Source of the DNA: Collybiopsis luxurians FD-317 M1
Taxonomy: Eukaryota; Basidiomycota; Agaricomycetes; Agaricales; Omphalotaceae
Length of the DNA: 21,592 nucleotides
NCBI GenBank assembly: GCA_000827265.1
Contig: KN834803.1
Coordinates: 15,705-37,296 of the forward strand
Direction of reading: 5' to 3'
Part shown: positions 10,385 to 19,541 of the stretch, one piece after another
How the letters are laid out: the number at the start of each line of letters is the position of its first letter
Position numbering within the stretch: position 1 is the stretch's first letter
Translations under genes and position numbers: made by a program
Notes under the pieces: generated by a model
Database searches by the model: none
Seen by the model: only the letters and a program-made list of their open reading frames with translations
Told to the model about the DNA's origin: nothing

Positions 10385-12927
10385 ATGGCTGAGTTGACCA
10401 CTGCAACCACTGAATCAGGTCAGAAGACAAGGCAAAGGAATATTGAGAAATGGAGACAGGATCTAGCACAGGCGCAGGAAGCGTTGAAAAGGTTCGAGGT
10501 AGGAACTAGCGACTGTAAGCATATTTCTTTTTGAGGGGGTTAAAAACTCCAATTTGAATGTAAAAAATACAGGCCCTTCTTTGCCTCTGTCTGAGTGCCC
10601 TAGTGAACAGGAAGCACAGAATATCAGTAGTTGTAAGTTCAACTATAACACTAGTCCGTGCTGAAATGCTGAGTGTACTGTAGGAGCTTCCATGTTGATG
10701 TCCACCTCAAATACAGAATCTGCACACACTTCAGGTTCAGTACAACAAACGGCATCCCCTCCAGTTGCTGCTGAAGAATCAACAATGACCAAGGAAATGA
10801 GATTGCCGAAGGACACTGAATCTCCCAACACACCTTACCCGCTGGCTGCATCCTCTCCAGCAGTCAGCGAGGAATTGACAACCACTGGGGACCACTTCGG
10901 AATGCCGAAGGACAATATCTCTGGAAATGAACCTCACCTGCTTGCTGCAACTGTAGCTGATGAAGGCCATAACAGCCAAGAAAAGCCTTCAGTTGAGCTG
11001 AAGGACACGAATCCTGTAGCTCCGGTCAGGACAGATAGAGGAATGTTTTTTTTTATTCCACTGCACATGTCAATGGCTGATGAAAATCCATACCAGCAAT
11101 GGCCACAACTGACATGGGCACTATACCAGAGATGGAGAGACAGGCCTTGAAGGTCATCGCAGAATTAGACCATGCCATCTCTGGATCGTCACCTAGCATG
11201 CATCTACCTGGTACCCAAATTGAAAGGTCTATCCACACCGTCAAAAGCATATGGAGACCAGATCTTCCCAAGCCTCCCTCTCCTATTGCAGAGACAGAAG
11301 TCTGTCAAACACCCCCAGTATCTGGTCAAACAGTTGGAGAAGAGTCGGAGCTCCCAGGGCCTGCCGCTGAAGCTATTGGTGTGGAGAGCTTGGAGTATGC
11401 AGAGGCACACACAGAGGAGGGCACCTCTACATTGTCTACCAAGACCGTCGATGTCGACAAGGCAGCACTGTCCACTAACGAACCCTCCAGCACCGTTGTT
11501 CCAGGATTGATTTCTACCAAGCAAGAGGACCCTGAGTTAGAAGAACTGTTTGCATTAGTGCGAGCCAGGGGCATACAATACCTTCATGTGGCACCGGAGA
11601 TGAAAACTGAGGAGGTACAGGCACAGAGACTGGAAGGGAATGAGGATCCTCCGGTGATATTGACAAAGAAGGAGAAGAAGGCAGCCAAGCACAGGGCTCA
11701 AACACCTAGTGATTCTGGTAAGTGTATCAGAAACAAGATCAGGATTTTGGACTCACCTAATCAATAGAAGAAAATGGGAAACGCAAAAGATCAAAATCTG
11801 ACAATATTGGGAAGCAAGGTGAGTGATCAAGTAGGACTGCAAAGCAGTATCTAGTCTCACTGGAATGGAAAAAAAAAGTAGTGCATTCATCTGGGAAAAA
11901 TTCCAAGGACCAGAAACTGAAGGGGAAGAAGGCCAATAAAGACGGTGCAAGAGTAAACCACAAAAACATTGAGATTGTGCTCATATAGAATCCTAGATGA
12001 TGAAGACTTCATCATTTCAGATGATGAAGAAGTCGAGGGAAGTAAAGAATATGTCGATGTTACTAAGAGTGAGAACAACGAGCCAGATCAAAAGCAGCAT
12101 ACCGCTGAGGCCGAGAAAGACTACCCTTGTGAGTAAATTTATGTTATCCATCAGAAGTTTCTCATATGGGAACAGGGAGAATAGCAGCTCGCATGGCCAT
12201 GACAGATAAATGGCTGAGTAGGTGGCTCATTTCTCAGCCTCCACATTTGGCTCATTCTCACATAGAAAAAGGGAGGAAAGCTTGGGAGAAATGGTGCTTG
12301 GATCCTGTAAAAAATCCCATCCTGGCCAGCATTAGGAACAAAGCGCAGACTGTCGCAGAATACTGCCCCGAGTTAGGAATGACCTGTGCCAAGCTAAGTC
12401 TGGAGGTCCTGACAAGCGATTTTGGCACTACTTGCTGCTTAGCCCATTCCTTCTCCTGAGACTGGCACCAGAATGATCAAATAGGTAGCATTAAGGGTTT
12501 TCAAGCCACTGGCACTCCCCGTAATGCTGTACCAGCTAAAATGAAGCCAGAGGAGGGCTTTCTCCATTGTGGATGCTGTATTGACACGGCGCTGATGGAG
12601 TTTTACTTCTACAAGACTGGAAAGATCACCTCTGAGAAAACAGAGGAGAACAGGTCTCTAATGGAGAACCCTATTGTGGAAAGTTGGTGTGGAACATGAC
12701 TGTCACCCTGTCACAGGGTGCTTTTGTTCAAGAAAATAGCAGAGGAGATGGCGTGGAGTCTCGATTGTATTTGGCAGAGAAAGGAGAATCAACAGAGCCA
12801 GTGGGTAGATGAGGTTTCGGACATAGACAGACAGAAACTGCTCATTTTCTGTCAGGTCAAGAGGCTCGAATGGCTTGAAGCCAGAGCCAAAGCAGCCCAG
12901 GTGAAAATGGATATTGACCAGAACTAA
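10385..12927 (+). pseudogene. Eight-exon gene of unknown function: disordered, NLS-like and acidic segments; two TGA stops
   Basis: The family is not recognised. Exons: 10385-10514 (MAELTTATTES start, then helix NIEKWRQDLAQAQEALKRFE); 10573-10632; 10684 or 10687 to about 11024; about 11097-11717; 11768-11818; 11855 or 11879 to 11944; 11997-12128; 12176-12927. Introns are GTAAGC, GTAAGT, GTGAGT, GTGCAA or GTGAGT..AG and keep phase, except the junction at 11025-11096, which is one base out (frameshift or missed site). The protein is Ser/Thr/Pro/Glu-rich, then KKEKKAAKHR and GKRKRSK (nuclear-signal-like), an acidic DDEDFIISDDEEVEG stretch, a Cys-bearing part (HCGCC) and a charged helical tail ending MDIDQN before TAA. 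In-frame TGAs at 12457-12459 and 12697-12699 split the last exon. A nuclear role is inferred from composition only. It is divergent from the gene at 9023-10034. Confidence 0.6.
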
Positions 12928-12936
12928 AATGTAGTA

Positions 12937-13195
12937 GCAATTGTATTTATTTTGAAATTATGGTCGGGATTGACCCCACAAATATCTACATCCGGGATTA
13001 ACCCTGTCTCTTGAGCGAGTTGGCGTGTATCCCAAGCTTGTAGTGGTTCAAGCCAGAGCAGAGGCAGTGTAATGGTATTTATTCCAAAATTATGTTCAGG
13101 ATTAACCCCGCAAATATCTATATTCGGGATTGACCCCATTACTTTAGCGAGCTGGGAGTTACCCCAAGCTCGTGGTGGTGGTGGTGGTAGTGGTG
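12937..13195. repeat. Two diverged tandem copies of a 132-bp unit, same family as 7498-7742
   Basis: Copies start near 12937 and 13069 (offset 132 bp) and share GGGATTRACCCC, CAAATATCTA, a second GGATTRACCC, and AGCGAG(T/C)TGG followed by CCCAAGCT. The block begins a few bases after the stop codon at 12927. A GGT-rich trinucleotide run at about 13172-13211 ends the second copy. Confidence 0.65.
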
Positions 13196-13342
13196 GTAGT
13201 GAGTGGTGGTGATGTTGATCTGATGTGAGAAATCTAGAAGTGGCAGATCGAGATGAGATAATGAGAATAGATAACAGTGAGTAGGGTAATGCAGTCATCA
13301 GCACATCTTGGCTGTAGGGCAATAGTGACCCACCTGAATATT

Positions 13343-13440
13343 GCCTGCATGGCATAAGGGTAATTGCAGATGCCAGGTCCATGCATCAGTGCTCCATCCA
13401 CTGATGCATGGACCTGTGGGTTCAATCCTCACATGCAGGC
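13343..13440 (+). ncRNA. tRNA-like element with an 18-bp hairpin in place of the anticodon arm
   Basis: GCCTGCAT at 13343-13350 pairs with ATGCAGGC at 13433-13440, extendable by TT/AA, as an acceptor-like stem. TGGCATAAGGG at 13350-13360 fits the A-box pattern exactly and opens a short D-arm. GTTCAATCC at 13420-13428 fits the B-box pattern, inside a T-arm GTGGG-TTCAATC-CTCAC. Between them a perfect 18-bp stem (13374-13391 with 13399-13416) closes a 7-nt loop CTCCATC, which has T at the place of U33 and CCA at the anticodon place. The stem is far longer than a normal 5-bp anticodon stem and the T and acceptor stems compete for one base. It may be a tRNA-derived repeat, a pseudo-tRNA or a real structured RNA. 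Confidence 0.45.
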
Positions 13441-13699
13441 AAACAGCCTGGGATGGGAGTGCTGTGTAATGACAATTGAGTTCCTTCATTGAGGTTCATC
13501 ATAGTCTGTACACACACTCCCACTCCCAGGTTGTCTTTTTGAAGCTTTTAAGACATAGCGTATCACTTAACCTAGCCAACCCACAATTAATGATTTTGAC
13601 CAAATAAAATTCAAAGATAAGATGAATTTGATACTATAATTAATGTACAACTTTTTGTATACTATTCATTGCGCAACAACCACAGTTCCGCTGCAGAAT

Positions 13700-15200
13700 T
13701 TAAGCTCCTGACTTGAATGCTCTGCTATAAAAAAAATCCCATGTTGTTTCATTAGCACCAATGGCACAGAGTTCAAATTTGATCTGCCTCGGAGACCTAT
13801 GGACAAACAAGTTAATGACTTTCACAAGGGCAGCACCTGCAAGACCTTTGAAATGGTTGATATGCTCAGTTTCAACCCTCATTACCAGATGCTTCAAGCT
13901 AGTAAGTCCATTGACAAGCAGTAGGAAGAACAGTGAGAGATGCTAAAAGATTATGGCAGTCAGGTCAAAGCGACTACAAACACAAAGAGAAGCCTACCAT
14001 TTTGGGATTGGATCCAATTCCTGAGATTGTATCAATGTCAAGAATGAAGTCCAGATATGTAAGGCTTGGATAGCATTGCATAAGGTCGACCACAGTGTGG
14101 ACCATATACCCTGTCAAACTGTCAGAGATGTCTTGTATAGTCAAGCACTTGAGGGTATGTATCTCGGCGAGTGCCTGGTGCATTAAATTATGACTCCATG
14201 AAACAAACAAGTCTTTGACGGCAATGACTTTGAGAGGCCAAGTAGGGAAACGGGAGAGCTGAATAATATCATCAACAAACCCTCAGTAGCATCAAAGGTT
14301 GGGCAAGGTTTGCAAGGATGAAAGATTGCATAGCGTGGATAACGGTGTTTCCCCAATATATTCCAGCTCCTCCAGAGCAGGGTGTCAGATTAGAAACTTG
14401 TCCAAAGAGAATATGAGGAACTCTGCGACAATTTTGAGGGCCCTTAACAATGGGAATTGAAAGGCGGGATTGGTGAAAATGGAGGGTATATCAGAGGTAC
14501 AGGATGATTTGGGAAACTCTATATTGAGTCACATAAGCTGGGCAGCAACCAGAGATCAAAGAAGTCCTTCAATGGGAATATAAGCTGCTGTATACAATTT
14601 TGGGTGAACGGAATAACAACGCAGAAACAGAATAGTGCCATACCGGTTATAGAGGTGCTTTCAAAGAACAGTTCACAGACTGTAAGAGATGGTACAACTA
14701 AGGATCGCTGTTTAAATAGTTAAACAAATATCAAATGAAGGAAAGGACTAACTTACAGCAAGATTCAACGATAGATAGGGCACTCGCAATGACAGCTCAT
14801 GGATTGATTGAAGGAAATAAGGCAAGGGCAATGGTATGGAATAAACCAATGGAATATTTGGAGTGGAGAGGATTAAACCCTTCAGGGGAACACTGTATGC
14901 CTTGATATTGGCTAGTGCTGCGATAATGGTTTCCGAGCAAGCCTGTTCATCAACAGTAAAGACTTTGACAAAAGAAGCGGGGTGCGGTGTTTGGAGTGGA
15001 AGGCAATTGAGCTCATGATGGGCGAGAGTCAATACAGCTGAAGCTTTTGGGGAGCTGTAAAGGTAGCCATTGAAGACTACATTGTAATATTTGCAGAGAA
15101 GACTGAGTGTGGCGAGCTCAGAATTGGATGGTACTTCTGAAGCAATTTGGAGAAGCAACTCAACAGCGAGTTGTCTGCAAGCATGAACAGCGATGTTCAT
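13700..15200 (-). pseudogene. F-box / leucine-rich-repeat-like protein gene, broken by seven TGA stops
   Basis: Probably once a substrate-recognition subunit of an SCF ubiquitin ligase, judged by an F-box-like N-terminus and leucine-rich tail. Exon 1 is 15200-14757 (start ATG at 15200; LAVELLLQIASEV and LATLSLLCKYYN form the F-box-like part). The intron is 14756-14708 (49 nt, GTAAGT..ACAG). Exon 2 is 14707-13998, leucine-rich with phrases such as RYGTILFLRCYS, HPALEELEYIGETPL, IHTLKCLTIQDIS and YPSLTYLDFIL. The intron is 13997-13943 (55 nt). Exon 3 is 13942-13700, with NGLTSLKHLVMRVE, ending in TAA. Exon 2 carries TGA at 14673, 14661, 14556, 14529, 14385, 14292 and 14283 (lowest base of each), all in one frame, with no TAA or TAG. 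Exon 1 joins exon 2 one base out of phase, so a small indel or another splice site is likely. It is divergent from the gene at 15686. Confidence 0.7.
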
Positions 15201-15685
15201 GGAAACAAGAACAATAGTGAGATTTTGGGATGGTACCGGCACAACCCATTATTGGAGATGTCCATATAATCGGTATTCGCTTAACTCTGGAATGGGGTGA
15301 ATCATTTGAGCCAGGACCAACCTGCAACTCAGTCTCAAATTTTGGGTAGGCACCCACAAATTGGTAGTACAGACCAGGGAATTGGCAATTCAGGCAGTTT
15401 ATGCTCCACACTTTAGTCACATGTATGTGTACAGATGTTCACAAACTTCACCTGCCACCCCCAACTTTGCCGCTCCTCGCTCACCTGCTATATCTCCTCC
15501 CATTGTCTTGATACTGCTGCAGCTGGACTAACTTCTGCTGATAGTCAGATTGGCTCCACTTACTCTGTTGAAATTGGGGTCATTCCCATTTTGACATTTT
15601 GATATTCTGATACTCAACTCCTTGTCAGTTATATGATCTTTTCACCCCGAAATGTGTCTAAATCCTTAGTTGAGCAGTTACAATA
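15201..15685. promoter_or_regulatory. Intergenic region between the divergent F-box and unknown genes
   Basis: No coding signal was found. It should contain the promoters of the minus-strand gene starting at 15200 and the plus-strand gene starting at 15686. Upstream non-coding or poorly conserved 5' exons of either gene could also lie here. No specific motif is called. Confidence 0.35.
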
Positions 15686-17772
15686 ATGACCAACATCACT
15701 GTATTCTCATATGCAGCAGTGAAAAATAACCAGTCAGTGCTAACGAGACATTCAAAACCTGACGAAGGTAAAGTCAAGAAGATTTCCAATCTAACCTGTG
15801 CTGAAGAGCTCTTCTACATTCTAGAGATCACAAATGCCAGGGATGGGTTGGTCAGAAATATCCTTCAGACTGATGTTCTAGTCACGACACCTAATATCTG
15901 GCTGTTGTATTTGCCTGCATTGGGAGAGATAAATATCTGCCTTAAATGAGATAATCACTACGGGGTATATGATCCACTTTATTATCCTCAGGTTTTTTCT
16001 AAAAGCACAGCCCATCTTGCAATCGTATTGAGGCCCAATCTTGACCCTGAGGATCCCTACTATCATGCTTGGTTGAAGCCGGGTCCTGATTCATTCATCC
16101 CTGACAGAACGAGTAATGAACTGGTTGGGCTCAGACATCTGGACCAGTGTTTCCATGACCAGTTGCTTGACATGTGCAGCCACATCTTGAATAAAATAAC
16201 AGACCAGGTGGTCAAGCTCAATGACCGCTTTGTTCTGGAAGGAAGTTCACATCTTAGGACAGTGCTTGATCAGCTGAAGCAGCCCGCATCACAGAGAGAT
16301 TTATTCATGTGCATCTCCTGGGCACAACGGCTCGCTCTGGAGCTCCATGCGAGAATGCACTGGATTGGGAAGGAATGGACTAAGCAATGCAGGGATGCTA
16401 AACTGCGTAAAATGGTTCATGAGGTCATAGATGTTATCAGGGCCTTCATGGAAGATGAGGAAACCCTGCATTTCTTGTTTCATGCAGGCATTCCAGTCTG
16501 GTGGGTTCGAGACACCAAACTTTCTCCTAATGCTTGGATCAATAAAGTGCTTCCATTCCTCTGTGTCGATTCTAACCAAGAGCTCCATCTACATTCAAAT
16601 ACTGTGATTGATTGTGCAGATGAAGATCCACCACATCCCATCATATTCACTGGACTATGTGGCAAACTGGAGAGATACATCAAAATGGGCAGTTTTCTTT
16701 GATGCCAAATGCAATACCCACTCCTGTTGGGCTCCGACCAGCCTCGCAGCTGAGAGTCACTTCATTGTACGGTCCAATCTAATCCTGCCGCAACTATGAA
16801 ACCCCAAAGGTTTAACCCGTGTATGTATAGTCTTCTAGTCAATTAATTAAAACTCAAAATGTGTTTTTATATCTAGATTTGAGGCCCAAGGCACAGAAAG
16901 TACCTAAGGAAAAGGTGGGGAGAAACCCATTTCTTGGATCCTTCCATCTGTTAATGCCGACTCCCATCTGTTGTTGGGAAACAGCCCTGAAGCACCTCGC
17001 TGGTTACCATACACCTCTCCCAGAAGCAGGAGGTCATTACAACTACTGGGCTCCACCAGCACGGTGTCTGCTTTTGCCAGATAGTGATGAGAAGAAGGCT
17101 CTCTTGTTCAAAGGTTGGCTCAGAATACAGGACCTCATCCTTTTTTTACTCTCTGATGTAAGCTGCATGCCTGTTCGCCTGTCAAACAAGGAGTGGAGAA
17201 CACTCTTGCGCATGTGCGGTGGTCAGGAACTGAATGAGAGTGATGGCTCCCGGAATGCTAACCATCGGCGGGATGTGTGAGAATGTTTCGAAAAGGCCCT
17301 TGGAAAGAGCCAGGTGCAACTGGATGTTGACAATCTCTTTGTAAAGACCCTGGCATGGAAAGGGTCAGAAGTTGTTGGGCTCCCACATCCTGACATAGCT
17401 CGTGAGATCCTGTGGGAGCTTTGTGAGCTCAACTTCAGGAGTGACCTGCTAGCACTGGACAGGCGCCTAGATCGAAGCAATGCTTCAGTGCTAGAATGTC
17501 AAGACATGGTAGATCAATGTTGGGATGGGGGTGTGGCCTACATTAATATTTTTGCAATGAACCAAGGTCTGGGAAGTCTATCGGTGTATGAGCGCACTCT
17601 GTGCATTAAGGCTCTTTATGTCCTGATGAATACTTGGTCAGGAGCCAAACCGGATGTGCTATTGCAACCTTTCCTGGACAACAACCTAGCGCACAATTTT
17701 GCCAATGCGGTGGACTCTGAAGAGCAAAATCTTGCAACTTTCTATGTGGACTCTTTCTTGAACATATTTTGA
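15686..17772 (+). pseudogene. Conserved agaricomycete family of unknown function (AGIPVWWVR / ELNFRSDLLALDRR type), four TGA stops
   Basis: Motifs HAGIPVWWVRDTKLSP, DEDPPHPIIFTGL and ELNFRSDLLALDRRLDRS match, from memory, a family of uncharacterised proteins expanded in mushroom-forming fungi; no biochemical role is known to me. The model is exon 1 15686-16820, intron 16821-16876 (56 nt, GTATGT..ATCTAG, exact phase-1 join) and exon 2 16877-17772, giving 677 codons. The ATG at 15686 is the first after an upstream in-frame stop, but an earlier exon is possible. Exon 2 has a Trp-rich start (NYWAPPARC), then FKGWLRIQDLILFLL and KEWRTLL, as in relatives. In-frame TGAs lie at 15947, 16700, 16751 and 17278. 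The last reads HRRDV-stop-ECFEKALG, where arginine fits. No frameshift is seen. It is divergent from the F-box gene and convergent with the small minus-strand gene at 17849-18325. Confidence 0.7.
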
Positions 17773-17848
17773 TGCACTGCATCAATTCCGCATAGGCTAT
17801 GATATTTACTTGTAAAATACAAATGTGTCGCTGTATAATATATCACTT

Positions 17849-18325
17849 CTAGTGTCCAAAAATGTGCACCTCTGTAGATAACACCTGTTTGCCCAAATCC
17901 AGATACAAAAATCTGTCAATATCTAGTCTGAAGAATAAGCAGTGAAGTCAAGCAGTGAAAATGACGCACCTACCAAGAACATCGAAATGACTATACAACT
18001 GCTCCATCCCATGTCGATCTATATCTAGGCCAATGACTGGAGGACTGAAGGGGCCGCTGTGCACAAAAGCAATGTGGTCTACTGCCTCCTCAACCATTTG
18101 CAAGTCATCTTTGCTTGCCTCCTGAGTCCCAAGAATTAGCAGGATGATCTGGTCATTTTGGCTAGAAAGGTTGATCCTCTTAAAAGACTTGATATAGCTG
18201 TTGAGGGTGGGGCTTAAGCTAGGCAGCAGATCCGATGTCTGAAGAATCGATAGGATGTCACTAACAGACAAGGGATGAAAAGCAAGGAGGCATTGTCGAG
18301 CCAGGTTATTGAGGATGAGTGTCAT
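17849..18325 (-). CDS. Small two-exon hypothetical protein, uninterrupted but possibly 5'-truncated
   Basis: The family is not recognised. Exon 1 is 18325-17974, starting MTLILNNLARQCLLAFHPLS. The intron is 17973-17923 (51 nt, GTAGGT..ACTAG), joining in phase 1. Exon 2 is 17922-17849, ending VHIFGH and TAG. The product would be 141 residues, probably helical, with SVSDILSILQTSDLLPSL and DDLQMVEEAVDHIAFVH. Together with the 20349 fragment it is one of only two spliced frames here without an internal stop. The frame stays open upstream into the TGCA-rich satellite that begins near 18360, so the array may have replaced the original N-terminus. An alternative acceptor at 17928 gives an immediate stop. 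It is convergent with the gene ending at 17772, 76 bp away. Confidence 0.5.
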
Positions 18326-18359
18326 TGTAAAGGGATTCTTTCTAATCAAATAATAGTAA

Positions 18360-19330
18360 GCTGCATTTGCGTGGTCTGAGGCTGCATTTAAATACAGGAT
18401 TTCCAAAGGCTGGATTTGCATGCAGGGCCTCCAAGGCTGCATTCACATGCAGGAACACCCAGGCTGCAGGAGAATGCAACCTTCTCCTAGAAGGAGGCTG
18501 CATTCACATGCAGGAACACCCAGGCTGCAGGAGAATGCAACCTTCTCCTAGAAGGAGGCTGCATTCATATGCAAGAAAACCCAGGCTGCAGGAGAATGCA
18601 ACCTTCTCCTAGAAGGAGACTGCATTCACATGCAGGAACACCCAGGCTGCAGGAGAATGCAACCTTCTCCTGCAAGGAGGCTGCATTCACATGCAGGAAT
18701 ACCAAGGCTGCAGAAGAATGCAACCTTCTCCTGCAAGGAGGCTGAATTCACATGCAGGAATACCAAGGCTGCAGAAGAATGCAACCTTCTCCTGGAAGGA
18801 GGCTGCATTCACATGCAGGAATACCAAGGCTGCAGGAGAATGCAACCTTCTCCTGGAAGGAGGTTGCATTCACATGCAGGAACACCAAGGCTGCAGGAGA
18901 ATGCAGCCTTCTCCTGGAAGGAGGTTGCATTCACATGCAGGAACACCAAGGCTGCAGGAGAATGCAACCTTCTTCTGGAAGGAGGCTGCATTCACATGCA
19001 GGAGTCCCAAGGCTGCAGGAGAATGCAGTCTTCTCCCAGAAGGAGGCTGTGGGAGAATGCAGCCCTCTCCTAGAGGGAGCCTGCATTTGTATGCAGGGCC
19101 TCCTGAACTATGCCTGCATTTCACTGCTGCCTCCTCCTGCCTCCTCTCGTTTGGGATTGCAGCATGAAAATGCAGCCATAGAGTAATGTACCCTCTGTTT
19201 ATCCAAGGGCTGCATTACACTGCAGCCACAGGAGGTTGCATTCATGTGCAGGGACTCCTGACTGTAAATGCTTGCAGTGGCATACTAATGCAGCTGCATA
19301 TAGATGCAGCTGTATTCTGATGCTACATAC
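18360..19330. repeat. TGCA-rich satellite with ten tandem 61-bp units
   Basis: Ten full 61-bp units start at 18434, 18495, 18556, 18617, 18678, 18739, 18800, 18861, 18922 and 18983, with a truncated eleventh at 19044. Each unit has two halves starting AGGCTGCA: one with TGCATTCACATGCAGGA, the other with GGAGAATGCAACCTTCTCC. Degenerate roughly 28-30-bp half-units flank it at 18380-18433 and from 19080 to about 19330. Each unit can fold small hairpins (TGCAT/ATGCA; AGGAGAA/TTCTCCT; CTTCT/AGAAG). Because 61 is 1 modulo 3 and the unit has no stops in most frames, long repetitive frames appear on both strands; I do not regard them as genes. Neighbouring units differ at a few positions, and units 4-7 share variants, suggesting local duplication. 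Confidence 0.9.
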
Positions 19331-19479
19331 CTTTTTCTCCTGTTAACACTGCCGCTGCTTATGATTTATAGTTGTTCATTAAAATATACATTCAATGATT
19401 ATCTACCTGGCTACCTGTCCATTAAGGATTTACATAGTTGAGGGTCCATTTTGGTACCCTGCCTCTAACTGTGAGCATA

Positions 19480-19541
19480 CCCCAGTTTGGTTTAACTGGG
19501 GGCCCTGTTAAGTCCCACAATCCTTTGCGGGATAGGCCCCC
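19480..19541. other. Two overlapping, mutually exclusive hairpins
   Basis: CCCCAGTT (19480-19487) pairs perfectly with AACTGGGG (19494-19501) around a 6-nt loop. The same G run, as GGGGGCC at 19498-19504, can instead pair with GGCCCCC at 19535-19541. The stretch overlaps the last codons and TAA (19492-19494) of the minus-strand gene remnant. The role is unknown. Confidence 0.45.

Noticed and set aside
10633..10686. An extra TGA created across the splice junction of the gene at 10385
   Set aside because: Using the adjacent acceptor at 10686 instead of 10683 removes the stop and keeps phase, so it was not counted.
13172..13215. GGT-rich run as a coding glycine repeat
   Set aside because: It is a simple trinucleotide repeat at the end of a non-coding tandem unit, with no supporting frame.
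13343..13440. A functional tRNA-Trp (CCA)
   Set aside because: The 18-bp anticodon arm and the shared base between the T and acceptor stems do not fit a normal tRNA. I report it as tRNA-like only.
9023..17280. TGA read as a sense codon (genetic-code change) across the window
   Set aside because: Some gene ends here still appear to use TGA (for example 20349), CGA codons also occur, and the sites mostly fit arginine, as CpG decay predicts. No tRNA with a UCA anticodon is seen. I keep it only as a testable alternative.
18434..19043. CRISPR-like array
   Set aside because: Units are directly abutting 61-bp repeats without unique spacers, and the host looks eukaryotic.
18367..19186. Long repetitive open frames in the satellite as genes
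   Set aside because: They exist on both strands in several frames because the 61-bp unit lacks stops; there are no introns, no upstream signals and no non-repeat domain.
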